From Bradyrhizobium macuxiense (GTDB lineage Bacteria; Pseudomonadota; Alphaproteobacteria; Rhizobiales; Xanthobacteraceae): a stretch of 64,000 nt of DNA. The position numbers were made by a program, and so were the translations under genes. The notes below the pieces were generated by a model. The model was given only the letters and a program-made list of their open reading frames with translations. It was not told the DNA's origin and did not search any database. The stretch is from contig NZ_VITY01000001.1 in assembly GCF_007993935.1 (NCBI RefSeq), positions 620,001 through 684,000 of the forward strand, in the 5' to 3' direction. Shown here piece by piece: positions 39,994-49,312 of this stretch; the first letter of the stretch is position 1; each line of letters starts with the position of its first letter.

Positions 39994-41160
39994 TCAATAC
40001 GACTTCGGAAGGCCGAGCACCTTCTCGCCGATGAAACTGAGGATAAGCTGCGGGCTGATCGGCGCGATGCGCGGGATCAGCGATTCCCGCAGGTAACGCT
40101 CGACGTGGTACTCCTTGGCGTAACCGAAGCCGCCATGAGTCATCACCGCCTGCTCGCAGGCATGGAAGCCGGCTTCCGCCGCAAGATATTTCGCCGAGTT
40201 CGCGGCCGGGCCGCACGGCAGGTTCTGGTCATATTGCCAGCCGGCGCGCAGCACCATCAGCCAAGCCGCCTCGAGCTCCATCCAGCACTTCGCCAAGGGA
40301 TGCTGGATCGCCTGGTTCATGCCGATCGGCCGGTTGAACACGATGCGGCCCTTGGCATATTCCGACGCCCGCTTCAGCGCGATCTGGCCGAGGCCGACGG
40401 CTTCCGCCGCGATCAGGATGCGCTCGGGGTTCATGCCGTGCAGGATGTATTCGAAGCCGCGACCTTCCTCGCCGATCCGGTCCTCGACCGGAATTTCAAA
40501 GTTCTCGAAGAACAGCTCGTTGGAGTCGACGGGCTTGCGGCCCATCTTCTCGATCTCGTGCACCGTGACGCGCTTGCGGTCGAAATCGGTGTAGAACAGG
40601 CTGAGGCCGTGGGTCGGGCTGCGCACCTCCTCCAGCGGCGTGGTGCGCGCGAGCAGCAGGATCTTGTTGGCGACCTGCGCGGTCGAGATCCACACCTTCT
40701 GGCCGTTGACGATGTATTTGTCACCCTGCCGCACCGCGCGGGTCTTGAGCTGCGTGGTGTTGAGGCCGGTGTTGGGCTCGGTCACCGCAAAGCAGGATTT
40801 GTCGCGGCCGTCGATGATCGGCGGCAGCATGCGCTGGCACTGTTCCTTGGTGCCGAACACCACGACCGGATTGAGCCCGAACACGTTCATGTGCACGGCC
40901 GATGCACCGGACATGCCGGCACCGGATTCCGAGATCGTGCGCATCATGATCGCGGCGTCGGTGATGCCGAGCCCGGAGCCGCCATACTCCTCGGGGATGC
41001 AGATGCCGAGCCAGCCGGCATCGGCGAGCGCGCGATGGAAGTCGGCCGGATAGCCGCCCTCCTTGTCCTTCTTCAGCCAATAGGCCTCGTCAAAGCGCGA
41101 GCAGATTTTTGCCACCGCGTCGCGGATCGATTCCTGGTTGGCGGAGAGTGCGAAATCCAT
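39994..41160 (-). CDS. Acyl-CoA dehydrogenase
   Basis: 388 residues. FAVTEPNTGLNTTQLKTRAV is the FAD/substrate segment; the C-terminal MTHGGFGYAKEYHVERYLRE is kept, and the following RIAPISPQLILSFIGEKVLG replaces the usual Glu-Gly-Thr catalytic stretch, so the base may be at the alternative position found in long- or branched-chain enzymes. It introduces an alpha-beta double bond. In a run with a CoA transferase, a CoA ligase and the thiolase-like/DUF35 pair on one strand. Confidence 0.87.
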   Translation of the reverse strand: MDFALSANQESIRDAVAKICSRFDEAYWLKKDKEGGYPADFHRALADAGWLGICIPEEYGGSGLGITDAAIMMRTISESGAGMSGASAVHMNVFGLNPVVVFGTKEQCQRMLPPIIDGRDKSCFAVTEPNTGLNTTQLKTRAVRQGDKYIVNGQKVWISTAQVANKILLLARTTPLEEVRSPTHGLSLFYTDFDRKRVTVHEIEKMGRKPVDSNELFFENFEIPVEDRIGEEGRGFEYILHGMNPERILIAAEAVGLGQIALKRASEYAKGRIVFNRPIGMNQAIQHPLAKCWMELEAAWLMVLRAGWQYDQNLPCGPAANSAKYLAAEAGFHACEQAVMTHGGFGYAKEYHVERYLRESLIPRIAPISPQLILSFIGEKVLGLPKSY

Positions 41161-41170
41161 CTGTCGTCTC

Positions 41171-42370
41171 CTATGCCTTCAGCGCCTTGGCCGCGCCGTC
41201 GCGCAGCATCGCCGCGATCTCCTCAGTCGAGAAACCCGCCTCGCGCAGGATTGCTTCACTGTGCTCGCCGAGCCGCGGCGCGAGCCGGTTCGGCTCGACC
41301 TTGGTCTCCGACCATCGGGCCGACGGCGTCATGCTGCGGATACGGCCCTCGGTCGGATGATCGATCACGGGGAAGACGCCGGTCGCGACCATATGCGGGT
41401 CCTCGAGCAGGCTCTCGAGATCGTGCATTGGCATCACAGGCACGTCGGCCTTCTCGAGGATCTCGTTCCATTCAGCCGTGGTCTTGGTCTGCAGGATGCG
41501 CGCGAGCTCGGCGTAGACCACATCGATGTTGGTGGCGCGGCCGGCGAAGGTCGCGAACTTCGGATCGCTGCGCAGATCGTCGCGGCCGGTCGCCTTGAAG
41601 AAGTTCTCCCACTGCTTGTCGTTGTAGACGATCACGCAGATATAGCCGTCGAGCGTCTTGTAGGGCCGCCGGTCCGGCGACAGATGCCGCGCATAGCCCC
41701 CCTTGTCGAGCGGCGGATCGTATGTGAGCCCGCCCATGTGATCGCCCATGACGAAGCCTGCCATGGTCTCGAACATCGGAATGTCGACGCGCTGGCCCTG
41801 CCCGGTGCGGTCGCGATGCACGAGGCTCGCGCAGATCGCGCCGACCGCGGTGAGGCCGACGATACGATCGACCAGCGCATTCGGCACGTAACGCGGCACG
41901 CCGTCGGAGGTCTGCGCCATCAGCGCCGGCAGCGCGGTCGCGCCCTGGATCAGATCGTCATAGGCGGGCTTCGCGGCATACGGCCCGTCCTGGCCGAAGC
42001 CGAACACGCCGGCATAGATCAGCCGCGGATTGACCTTGGCGACGACATCGTAACCGAGCTGCAGCCGCGCCATCGCCTGCGGGCGCACATTGTAGACCAG
42101 CACATCGGCCTTCGCGATCAGCCGCAGCACGGCCTCGCGCCCTGCCGGCTTCTTCAGGTCGAGGCAAACCGAACGCTTGCTGCGGTTGGTATTGAGGAAC
42201 ACTGGGCCCATGCCGGGATGCCGCGTCGGGCCGATCTGCCGCGTCACGTCGCCGTCAGGCGATTCCACCTTGATGACATCGGCGCCGTAGTCGCCAAGCA
42301 TCTGCGTGGCGTAGGGTCCCATCAGCACGGTCGTCATGTCGACGACCTTGATACCCTGCAATGGTCCCAT
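41171..42370 (-). CDS. Class III CoA transferase (CaiB/BaiF family)
   Basis: 399 residues. MGPLQGIKVVDMTTVLMGPY opens the Rossmann-like fold; the catalytic aspartate is expected in AKPAYDDLIQGATAL (covalent aspartyl-CoA intermediate), and NTNRSKRSVCLDLKKPAGRE is a conserved segment. It moves CoA between carboxylic acids, saving ATP on substrate activation. It lies ten bases before the acyl-CoA dehydrogenase gene on the same strand. Confidence 0.9.
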   Translation of the reverse strand: MGPLQGIKVVDMTTVLMGPYATQMLGDYGADVIKVESPDGDVTRQIGPTRHPGMGPVFLNTNRSKRSVCLDLKKPAGREAVLRLIAKADVLVYNVRPQAMARLQLGYDVVAKVNPRLIYAGVFGFGQDGPYAAKPAYDDLIQGATALPALMAQTSDGVPRYVPNALVDRIVGLTAVGAICASLVHRDRTGQGQRVDIPMFETMAGFVMGDHMGGLTYDPPLDKGGYARHLSPDRRPYKTLDGYICVIVYNDKQWENFFKATGRDDLRSDPKFATFAGRATNIDVVYAELARILQTKTTAEWNEILEKADVPVMPMHDLESLLEDPHMVATGVFPVIDHPTEGRIRSMTPSARWSETKVEPNRLAPRLGEHSEAILREAGFSTEEIAAMLRDGAAKALKA

Positions 42371-42543
42371 CGTGCTGCTCGCTCCCCGGCTGTTCTGGAT
42401 TGAAGCCTAGTAACGGGAGGTCTTTGCCGAGATCAAGCGGCGCCGAGCGTATGGGCGTATGCGCGGCGGCGGCAGGATCGTTTCCGCGCGGCGGAACGCA
42501 GGGAGGCCAACCCGAGGCGTGCCTATCGCCGACTCGACGCAGG

Positions 42544-42744
42544 TTACTGCCCGGTCATCACCTCGCGCGCCTTCAGGAGCTTTTCCAGTTCCGCGTTCTG
42601 CTGCTCAAGCCGCTGGGCGATGCGTTCCTCGACTTCGGCGCCCGCAGCGCCTGCGGCCTGCTCGATCAGCTGCCTGATATTGTCCCGGAGGATCGCGATG
42701 CGATCGTTCACTTCCGACAGCGACAGAGACGTCTCGATTCCCAT
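42544..42744 (-). CDS. Small coiled-coil protein, unknown function
   Basis: 66 residues: MGIETSLSLSEVNDRIAILR, followed by a long amphipathic helix with heptad-like spacing of leucine and isoleucine through EERIAQRLEQQNAELEKLLK. GGGAG stands eight bases before the ATG. No membrane segment or known domain. It separates the CoA transferase from the CoA ligase gene but its own start suggests an independent unit. Confidence 0.7.
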   Translation of the reverse strand: MGIETSLSLSEVNDRIAILRDNIRQLIEQAAGAAGAEVEERIAQRLEQQNAELEKLLKAREVMTGQ

Positions 42745-42886
42745 GGTCCGTTCTCCCGGTGACTGGGCGCACGCAGCTTAGCGCGACGGGAGGCGGCGGC
42801 CTATCCCCTAACCGCTTCAGTCACCCCAATCCTACTGTGCATGGGGTTGTTTTCGATGTTTCAATTCAACCCGGCCTCATCGCGCC

Positions 42887-44425
42887 CTAGCCCGTGCCCT
42901 TGGCCATCATCTCCCGCAGCGCGGTCTTCAGCACCTTGCCGTAGTTGTTCTTCGGCAGGGCATCGAGATAGACATAGCGCTTCGGCCGCTTGAAGCGGGC
43001 GATCGAGGCAAGGCAATGCGCGTCGAGCCTGCCGTCGTCGGGGGTGGCGCCATCCTCGAGCACGACGCAGGCGACGACGATCTCGCCCCATTCCGGATCC
43101 GGCACACCGATCGCCGAGACCTCACGGACGTCGGGATGCGTCAGCAGCGCTTCCTCGACCTCGCGCGGATAGATGTTGGTGCCGCCGGAGATGATGACGT
43201 CCTTGGAGCGGTCCGACAGCGTCAGGAAGCCGTCGGCATCGAGCCGGCCGACGTCGCCGGTCCGCAGCCAGCCGTCCCTGAGCGTCTCGGCATTGGCCTT
43301 CGGATTGTTCCAGTAGCCGAGCATCACGGTTAAGCCCTTGACCTCGATCTCGCCGGTCTCGCCTGCGGGCAGCGGCTTGCCGTCCTTGCCGGTGATGCGC
43401 ACAGTGACGGCGCTCTGCGCGGTACCGACCGAGGCCAGCCGTTCCAGATAGCGCGGATGATCGCTCGCGCGGTGCCAGTCACGCGACAGCGCGGTGATCG
43501 TCATCGGCGACTCGCCCTGGCCGTAGATCTGCACGAAGCGCTGGCCCATCGTCGCCATCGCGTCCAGGATGTCGGCGGTGTACATCGGCCCGCCGCCATA
43601 GATGATGGTGCGCAGCCCCTCGCCGTTCTCGCCGCGCCTCTTCGCCGCATCGACCAGGCGGCGCACCATCGTCGGTGCCGCGAACATCACGACATTGTCG
43701 AGCTGCCGCCCGAGGTTGAGCACCTCGTCGGGATCGAAGCCGCCGGACTCCGGAACGACGTGGCGGCCGCCCATCCGGACATGCGGGAAATTGTAGAGGC
43801 CGGCGCCATGCGAGATCGGCGCCGCATAGAGCGAGGCGTCGTGCGGCGTCGCCGGATCGACGTCGGCCAAATAGCACAGCGACATCGCCAGCAGATTGCC
43901 GTGGCTGAGCATCACGCCCTTGGGACGGCCGGTCGTGCCCGACGTATAGAACAGCCAGGCGAGATCGTTGCCTTCCCGCGGCAGCGGCGCGGGCGCGCCC
44001 TCGCCGCTCCGCATCACCCTGTACACATCGCTGTCGACCGACAGCATGGTCATGCCAGCGGGGCAATCGTCCTTGGCTTCGGTCAGCGCCGCGGCCGTAT
44101 CATCGGAGACGAAACCGAGCTTTGCGCCGCCATTGCCGCAGATCCACGCCGCCTCGCGGCCGTGCAGCTTGGCATTGATCGGGATCGCGGCGGCGCCGAT
44201 CCACCAGATGCCGTAGAGACATTCGAGATATTGCGTGCAGTTCGACGCGAACAGCGCGACGCGGTCGCCGGCGGCAATGCCGTGATCGCGCCCCAGCGCC
44301 GCCCCGATCGAGGCGGCGCGGCGGGCAAAGGTCGCGTAATCGGCGTCGAGGTCGAAGCCGGTCAGCAGCGCCGGCGCATCGGGACGTGCCCGCGCCGTCG
44401 CCGCCAGCCATTCGGCAATGTTCAA
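42887..44425 (-). CDS. AMP-forming acyl-CoA ligase
   Basis: 512 residues. FYTSGTTGRPKGVMLSHGN (P-loop), GQGESPMTITALS at the A5 motif (GYGxTE diverged to IYGQGES), LSDRSKDVIISGGTNIYPRE and the final PKNNYGKVLKTALRE with the catalytic lysine. It makes an acyl-CoA from a free acid. The start overlaps nothing but is one base after the stop of the thiolase gene, so the two form an operon. Confidence 0.9.
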   Translation of the reverse strand: MNIAEWLAATARARPDAPALLTGFDLDADYATFARRAASIGAALGRDHGIAAGDRVALFASNCTQYLECLYGIWWIGAAAIPINAKLHGREAAWICGNGGAKLGFVSDDTAAALTEAKDDCPAGMTMLSVDSDVYRVMRSGEGAPAPLPREGNDLAWLFYTSGTTGRPKGVMLSHGNLLAMSLCYLADVDPATPHDASLYAAPISHGAGLYNFPHVRMGGRHVVPESGGFDPDEVLNLGRQLDNVVMFAAPTMVRRLVDAAKRRGENGEGLRTIIYGGGPMYTADILDAMATMGQRFVQIYGQGESPMTITALSRDWHRASDHPRYLERLASVGTAQSAVTVRITGKDGKPLPAGETGEIEVKGLTVMLGYWNNPKANAETLRDGWLRTGDVGRLDADGFLTLSDRSKDVIISGGTNIYPREVEEALLTHPDVREVSAIGVPDPEWGEIVVACVVLEDGATPDDGRLDAHCLASIARFKRPKRYVYLDALPKNNYGKVLKTALREMMAKGTG

Positions 44426-44426
44426 G

Positions 44427-45599
44427 CTACTTCGCCGGCTCGAGGATCGAGACGTAGTTGGCGACCGCAGCGCCGCCCATGTTGAAGATGCCGCCGATCT
44501 GCGCGTTCTTGAGCTGCATGCCCTCGGGCGCCTGGCCCGTGAGCTGCATCGCGCTCATCACATGCATCGAGACGCCGGTGGCGCCGATCGGATGGCCCTT
44601 GGCCTTCAGCCCGCCGGACGGATTGACCGGCAGCTTGCCGTCCTTCTGGGTCCAGCCCTCCATGATCGCGCGCGCGCCCTGGCCCTTCGGCGTCAGGCCC
44701 ATCGCTTCATATTCGATCAGCTCGGCGACCGTGAAGCAGTCGTGGGTCTCGACGAAGGAGAGATCGGAGAGCTGCAGCCCGGCCTTGTCCAGCGCGCGCT
44801 GCCAGGCGGTGGTGCAGCCTTCGAACTGCAGGATGTCGCGCTTCGACATCGGCAGGAAATCCTGCGCATGGGCGGTGGCGCGGATGTTCACGGCCTTGCC
44901 CATGGACTTGGCGGTCTCGGCATCGGTCAGCACCAGCGCGGCAGCGCCGTCGGAGACCAGCGAGCAATCGGTACGCTTCAAGGGACCGGCGACGAACGGG
45001 TTCTTCTCGCTCTCGGCGCGGCAGAACTCGAAGCCGAAATCCTTGCGCATCTGCGCATAGGGGTTGGCGACGCCGTTCTTGTGGTTCTTGGCGGCGATCA
45101 TCGCCAGCGCATCCGACTGGTCGCCGTATTTCTGGAAATAGGCCTGCGCGATCTTGCCGAACACGCCGGCGAAGCCGCCGACCGTGTCGCCGTCCTCGGG
45201 CAGATACGACGCCTTCAGGAGATTCTTGCCGATCTCCGGTCCGGGCGTTTTCGTCATCTGCTCGACGCCGACGACCAGCACGATCTTGGCGGCGCCCGCC
45301 TCGATGGCGCGGATGCCCTGGTGCACGGCGGCCGATCCGGTGGCGCAGGCGTTCTCGACCCGGGTGGTCGGCTTGAAGCGCAGTGCCGGATTGGCCTGCA
45401 GCACCAGCGAGGCCGTGAAATCCTGCGGCGAGAAGCCGGCGTTGAAATGGCCGAGCATGATCTCGTCGACATCGGACGCGGCAATGCCGGCATCGGCGAG
45501 CGCCTCATTGGCGACCTTGACCACGAGACCTTCGACGGTCTCCGCGTCGAACTTTCCGAATGGCGTGTGTGCCCAACCGATGATGCTGGCTGCTGTCAT
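44427..45599 (-). CDS. Thiolase family acetyl-CoA acetyltransferase
   Basis: 390 residues. Unlike its neighbour downstream, it keeps the nucleophilic cysteine in VENACATGSAAVHQG, the His in KAKGHPIGATGVSM, and has ETHDCFTVAEL in place of NEAF, as in the SCP2-type thiolases. It cleaves 3-ketoacyl-CoA. GGGAG stands eight bases before the ATG. A 44-residue upstream extension lies in the leader and is not used. First gene of the acyl-CoA run. Confidence 0.9.
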   Translation of the reverse strand: MTAASIIGWAHTPFGKFDAETVEGLVVKVANEALADAGIAASDVDEIMLGHFNAGFSPQDFTASLVLQANPALRFKPTTRVENACATGSAAVHQGIRAIEAGAAKIVLVVGVEQMTKTPGPEIGKNLLKASYLPEDGDTVGGFAGVFGKIAQAYFQKYGDQSDALAMIAAKNHKNGVANPYAQMRKDFGFEFCRAESEKNPFVAGPLKRTDCSLVSDGAAALVLTDAETAKSMGKAVNIRATAHAQDFLPMSKRDILQFEGCTTAWQRALDKAGLQLSDLSFVETHDCFTVAELIEYEAMGLTPKGQGARAIMEGWTQKDGKLPVNPSGGLKAKGHPIGATGVSMHVMSAMQLTGQAPEGMQLKNAQIGGIFNMGGAAVANYVSILEPAK

Positions 45600-45643
45600 G
45601 GCCGTATCTCCCTGTTCCTGTTCGGGAGTTATGTAGCGTATCT

Positions 45644-46294
45644 TCAGCCAGCTTTCAGCGTTTTCATCGCCTTGGCGCACATGGCGGTTATGCCGGCCCA
45701 GTTGCCGGCGCGGATATCGGCCGCCGGGCACAGCCAGGAGCCGCCGACCGCCAGCACATTCGGCTCGGCGAGCCAGGTCGCCGCGTTGGCCTCACCGATC
45801 CCGCCGGTCGGGCAGACCCTGACGTTCGGAAATGGACCGGCCAAGGCGCGCAGTGCCTTGATACCGCCGGCCTGCTCGGCGGGGAAGAATTTGACGACGT
45901 CGAAGCCGTGCGCCAGCGCCTGCATCAGCTCGGAGGCGGTCGCGATGCCCGGCGCGAAAGGCAGCCGGCTGGCGGCCACCGCCTTCAACAGCTCGGGCGT
46001 CGCGCCCGGGCTGATGCCGAACTTGGCGCCGAGCGCCTCGGCGCGGGCCAGATCGTCGGCATGGAGGATCGTGCCGATCCCGACCACGGCGTCGGGCACC
46101 TCGGCGATGATGGCTTTGGCTGCATCGACCGCGACCGCCGTGCGCAGCGTCACCTCGAGCGTCCGGACGCCGCCGGCGACCAACGCCCTGGCGAGCGGAA
46201 CGGCGTCGGCGAGCCGCTCGATGGTCAGCACCGGGATCACGGTGGCTTGGCGGATCAGCTCGGCGATCTGGTCCTGCTTTGATGTCGTTGTCAT
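45644..46294 (-). CDS. eda: 2-keto-3-deoxy-6-phosphogluconate-type aldolase
   Basis: 216 residues. Schiff-base Lys135 in DVVKFFPAE and the proton-transfer Glu47 in RTLEVTLRT are present, with the phosphate-binding SPG and PTGGIG motifs. It splits a 2-keto-3-deoxy-6-phosphosugar acid into pyruvate and an aldehyde phosphate. Its ATG overlaps the kinase stop codon, so it is the last gene of the sugar-acid operon. Confidence 0.92.
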   Translation of the reverse strand: MTTTSKQDQIAELIRQATVIPVLTIERLADAVPLARALVAGGVRTLEVTLRTAVAVDAAKAIIAEVPDAVVGIGTILHADDLARAEALGAKFGISPGATPELLKAVAASRLPFAPGIATASELMQALAHGFDVVKFFPAEQAGGIKALRALAGPFPNVRVCPTGGIGEANAATWLAEPNVLAVGGSWLCPAADIRAGNWAGITAMCAKAMKTLKAG

Positions 46295-47247
46295 TGCGAG
46301 GCCTTGCGGGATGGTGGGGGACGAGGCGTCTTCTTCGGCGGCATGGCGTAGCGCGGAATGATCGCACCGGGATAGCACACCACGACGCCGGCCAGACGAT
46401 GGCCGGCGCGCGCCGCCTCCTCGGGCTCGGCGCCGCCAAGACGCGCAGCGAGATAGGCCGCGGCAAAACTGTCACCGGCCGCCGTGGTATCGACCACCGG
46501 CTTGGGCAGCGGCTCGGCCCTCACCTCGCGCGTTCCGCCAGCGGAGCGCACGATGCAGGCCGGCTCGGCAAGCTTGAGCACCACCTCGGGGCTCGAGATG
46601 CCCGCCAGCAGCGCCGTGTTGTTCTCGCCGGGATAGAGCGGTGCCAGGTCCTCGGTCGAAGCGAGCACGATATCGGCGGTCTCGAACGCGCTACTGAAGA
46701 CGTTTCGCGCGATCGTCAGGTCCGGCCAGCCGCGGGCGCGGAAATTGGTGTCGAACGCAAACCGCGTACCCAATAGCCGCGCCCGCTTCAGCGCTGCCAT
46801 CAGCCGCTCCCGTCCGTCCTCGCGCAGAATCGAGAGCGTAATCGCGGAGAGATAGACGAGGTCGTACGTCGCGAGCGAGTTCAGGAGATCTTCCGTATCG
46901 GGCAGGTCCATCAGCTCGCGGGCCGCAGCACTGTCGCGCCAGTGGAAGAAGCGCCGCTCGCCCTTGTCGTCGGTCTGGATCAAATAGAGCCCGGGCAGCT
47001 TGCCCGCCAATCGCGCGACATGCTTGGTCCCGATGCCTTCCGCCGCCCAGCCGGCGATCATCTCATCGCTGAGCGCATCATCGCCAAGCGCCGTGATGTA
47101 ATCGATGTGGACACCGAGCCGGGACAGGTAGACCGCGGTGTTGAGCGTGTCGCCGCCATAGGATCGCGAATACAATCCACCGATCTGCCCGCCAGGGGCC
47201 TGGCGCAGCTCGATCATGCATTCGCCGATGCTGGCAACCCTGGTCAT
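46291..47247 (-). CDS. kdgK: PfkB-family sugar-acid kinase (KDG kinase-like)
   Basis: 318 residues. GGDTLNTAVYLSRLG (substrate lid) and the ribokinase signature DTTAAGDSFAAAYLAARLGG with the catalytic Asp. KdgK enzymes phosphorylate 2-keto-3-deoxygluconate at O6, giving the substrate of the aldolase that follows with an overlapping start. A proline-rich tail ends the protein. It is 24 bases after the DenD-like gene. Confidence 0.9.
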   Translation of the reverse strand: MTRVASIGECMIELRQAPGGQIGGLYSRSYGGDTLNTAVYLSRLGVHIDYITALGDDALSDEMIAGWAAEGIGTKHVARLAGKLPGLYLIQTDDKGERRFFHWRDSAAARELMDLPDTEDLLNSLATYDLVYLSAITLSILREDGRERLMAALKRARLLGTRFAFDTNFRARGWPDLTIARNVFSSAFETADIVLASTEDLAPLYPGENNTALLAGISSPEVVLKLAEPACIVRSAGGTREVRAEPLPKPVVDTTAAGDSFAAAYLAARLGGAEPEEAARAGHRLAGVVVCYPGAIIPRYAMPPKKTPRPPPSRKASQ

Positions 47248-47271
47248 CCCAAGACCCGTGCGCCTGCGGAG

Positions 47272-48258
47272 CTAGGCAGCAAACTTGCCGCCCAGCTCGT
47301 CCTCGATATGGATGCGGATGATGTCGTCGAACGTCTTCTCGGCGGTGGTGAAGCCGAGCTTCAGTGCGCGGTCGGTGGCGAAATCGCGCGGCCAGCCCGC
47401 GACGATGCCAATGATGGTCGGATCGGGCACCCGCTTGATCCGCGCGGTGACGTTCTTGCCGGCGACGCGCTCCAGCGAGGCGATCTGCTCGCCGACGGTG
47501 ACGGACATCCCGGGCATGCTGAGATTGCGCCGCGGCCCCATCGCATTGAGGTCCATCGTTCCGGCATGGACCAGGAATCCGACCGCCGACTTCGGCGAGG
47601 CATGCCAATGCCGGACATCCTCGGACACCGGCAGAACAGCCTCCTCGCCCGCCAGCGGCTCGCGGATGATATTGGAGAAGAAGCCGGACGCCGCCTTGTT
47701 CGGCTTGCCCGGGCGCACACAGATCGTCGGCAGGCGGATGGAGATGCCGTCGAGCAGGCCCTTGCGGGTGTAGTCGTTGATCAGGAGCTCGCAGATCGAC
47801 TTCTGCGTGCCATAGCTGGTCAGCGGCGTGTGGAAGAACTCGTCACCGATCTTCTCGGGGAACGGAGCGCCGAACACCGCAATCGACGAGGTGAACACCA
47901 GCCGCGGCTTGTAGCCGCCGCCGACGTTGCGGATCGCGTCGATCAGATAGCGGGTGCCGTCGAGATTGATCCGGTAGCCCTTGTCGAACTCGGCCTCTGC
48001 CTCGCCCGAGACGATCGCGGCGAGATGGAAGATCACGTCCGGGCGCTCGGCGATCAGCGGCGCGGCAGCGCCGGCATCGGCGAAATCGGACGCGACGACA
48101 CTGACCGGGATCGCGGCATTCGCAGGCTTCTGCGGCGCGACCACGTCCTGCAGGGTCATCCTGGTGATGTCCTGTTTGCCGAGGCGGCCCTCACGCAACA
48201 GACGCTCGGTCAGCTTGCGGCCGACCATGCCGGCGGCGCCCAGAATCAGAATGTGCAC
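47272..48258 (-). CDS. NAD-dependent epimerase/dehydratase, DenD-like (sugar-acid dehydrogenase)
   Basis: 328 residues, an extended SDR. LGAAGMVGRKLTERLLREG binds NAD; catalytic Ser-Thr and TSYGTQKSICELLI give the Tyr-x3-Lys pair. Sequence character throughout (GFFSNIIREPLAGEEA, SVTVGEQIASLERVAGK) matches D-erythronate 2-dehydrogenase. No DUF1537 kinase, OtnC or OtnI partner is present here, so the substrate in this operon is open: a sugar acid or the parent sugar. Confidence 0.86.
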   Translation of the reverse strand: MHILILGAAGMVGRKLTERLLREGRLGKQDITRMTLQDVVAPQKPANAAIPVSVVASDFADAGAAAPLIAERPDVIFHLAAIVSGEAEAEFDKGYRINLDGTRYLIDAIRNVGGGYKPRLVFTSSIAVFGAPFPEKIGDEFFHTPLTSYGTQKSICELLINDYTRKGLLDGISIRLPTICVRPGKPNKAASGFFSNIIREPLAGEEAVLPVSEDVRHWHASPKSAVGFLVHAGTMDLNAMGPRRNLSMPGMSVTVGEQIASLERVAGKNVTARIKRVPDPTIIGIVAGWPRDFATDRALKLGFTTAEKTFDDIIRIHIEDELGGKFAA

Positions 48259-48323
48259 GACCCTGCTCTCCTCTTCTTGTCTTGTTGGCTTTGTTGTTCG
48301 AATTCAGCTGCGGGCCTTGCGCG

Positions 48324-49247
48324 TCATTCCTTCACGGCACCCGTCATCGCCGAGACATAATGCTCAACGAAGAAGGCGTAAAGAATAACCAGCGGCAGCG
48401 AGCCGCATAGCGCCCCTGCCATCAGGGAACCCCAGCGATAGATGTCACCGTCAACGAATTCGTTGACGATGGCGACCGGCACGGTCTTGTTCGGGGTCGA
48501 TTGCAGGAACGTCAGCGCGTAGATGAACTCGTTCCAGCACAGCGTGAAGCAGAAGATGAAGGCCGAGATCAGGCCGGGAATGGCGAGCGGCAGCACGATC
48601 TTGATCAGGATCTGCCAGCGGCTGGCGCCGTCGATCAGTGCGCACTCCTCGAGCTCGAACGGGATGGTCTTGAAATAGCCCATCAGCAGCCAGGTCGAGA
48701 ACGGGATCAGGATCGTCGGATAGGTCAGGATCAGCGCTAAGGGCGAGTCGAACAGACCGTACTGGAACACGACGGTGGCGAGCGGAATGAACAGGATCGA
48801 CGGCGGCACCAGATAGGCCAGGAAGATCAGGCCGCCGACGACATTGGCGCCCTTGTAGCGCAACCGCACGATCGCGTAGGCCGCGAGCACGCTGGCGATG
48901 ATCGACAGCACCGTGGCGCCGATCGCCACATACATCGTGTTCCAGAGCCAGTGCGGATAGTAGCTCTCGAACAGCAGCTTGTGGATGTGCTTGAAGGTCG
49001 GATTCCAGGTCCAGAACGGATTGTACCTGTCGAGGTCGAGCAGCTGGTCATCCGGCTTGATCGCCGTCAGCCCCATCCAATAGAACGGGAACAGCAGGAT
49101 GATGACGATGATCGACAGCGGGATGTAGAGCGTCACGATCCGCCGCGGCACCGACTGCAAATAGCTCATGCCCTCGCTGTTATCGACGCGCGCCGGCGTC
49201 GACAGGATGGACTTGAGATCGGCCTTCTGTGCGGGGAGATCAGTCAT
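48324..49247 (-). CDS. Sugar ABC transporter permease, MalG-type
   Basis: 307 residues, six membrane helices after a long polar N-terminus. The EAA loop that contacts the ATPase reads EECALIDGASRWQILIKIVL. CUT1-family permease for an oligosaccharide, polyol or sugar acid. Partner of the next permease on the same strand. Confidence 0.93.
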   Translation of the reverse strand: MTDLPAQKADLKSILSTPARVDNSEGMSYLQSVPRRIVTLYIPLSIIVIILLFPFYWMGLTAIKPDDQLLDLDRYNPFWTWNPTFKHIHKLLFESYYPHWLWNTMYVAIGATVLSIIASVLAAYAIVRLRYKGANVVGGLIFLAYLVPPSILFIPLATVVFQYGLFDSPLALILTYPTILIPFSTWLLMGYFKTIPFELEECALIDGASRWQILIKIVLPLAIPGLISAFIFCFTLCWNEFIYALTFLQSTPNKTVPVAIVNEFVDGDIYRWGSLMAGALCGSLPLVILYAFFVEHYVSAMTGAVKE

Positions 49248-49312
49248 TGTTTTCTCCCGGGCGCGCGCCGGGCTTGCCCCGTTCGCGCAAAGACACCAGC
49301 AAGCGGCAGAGA

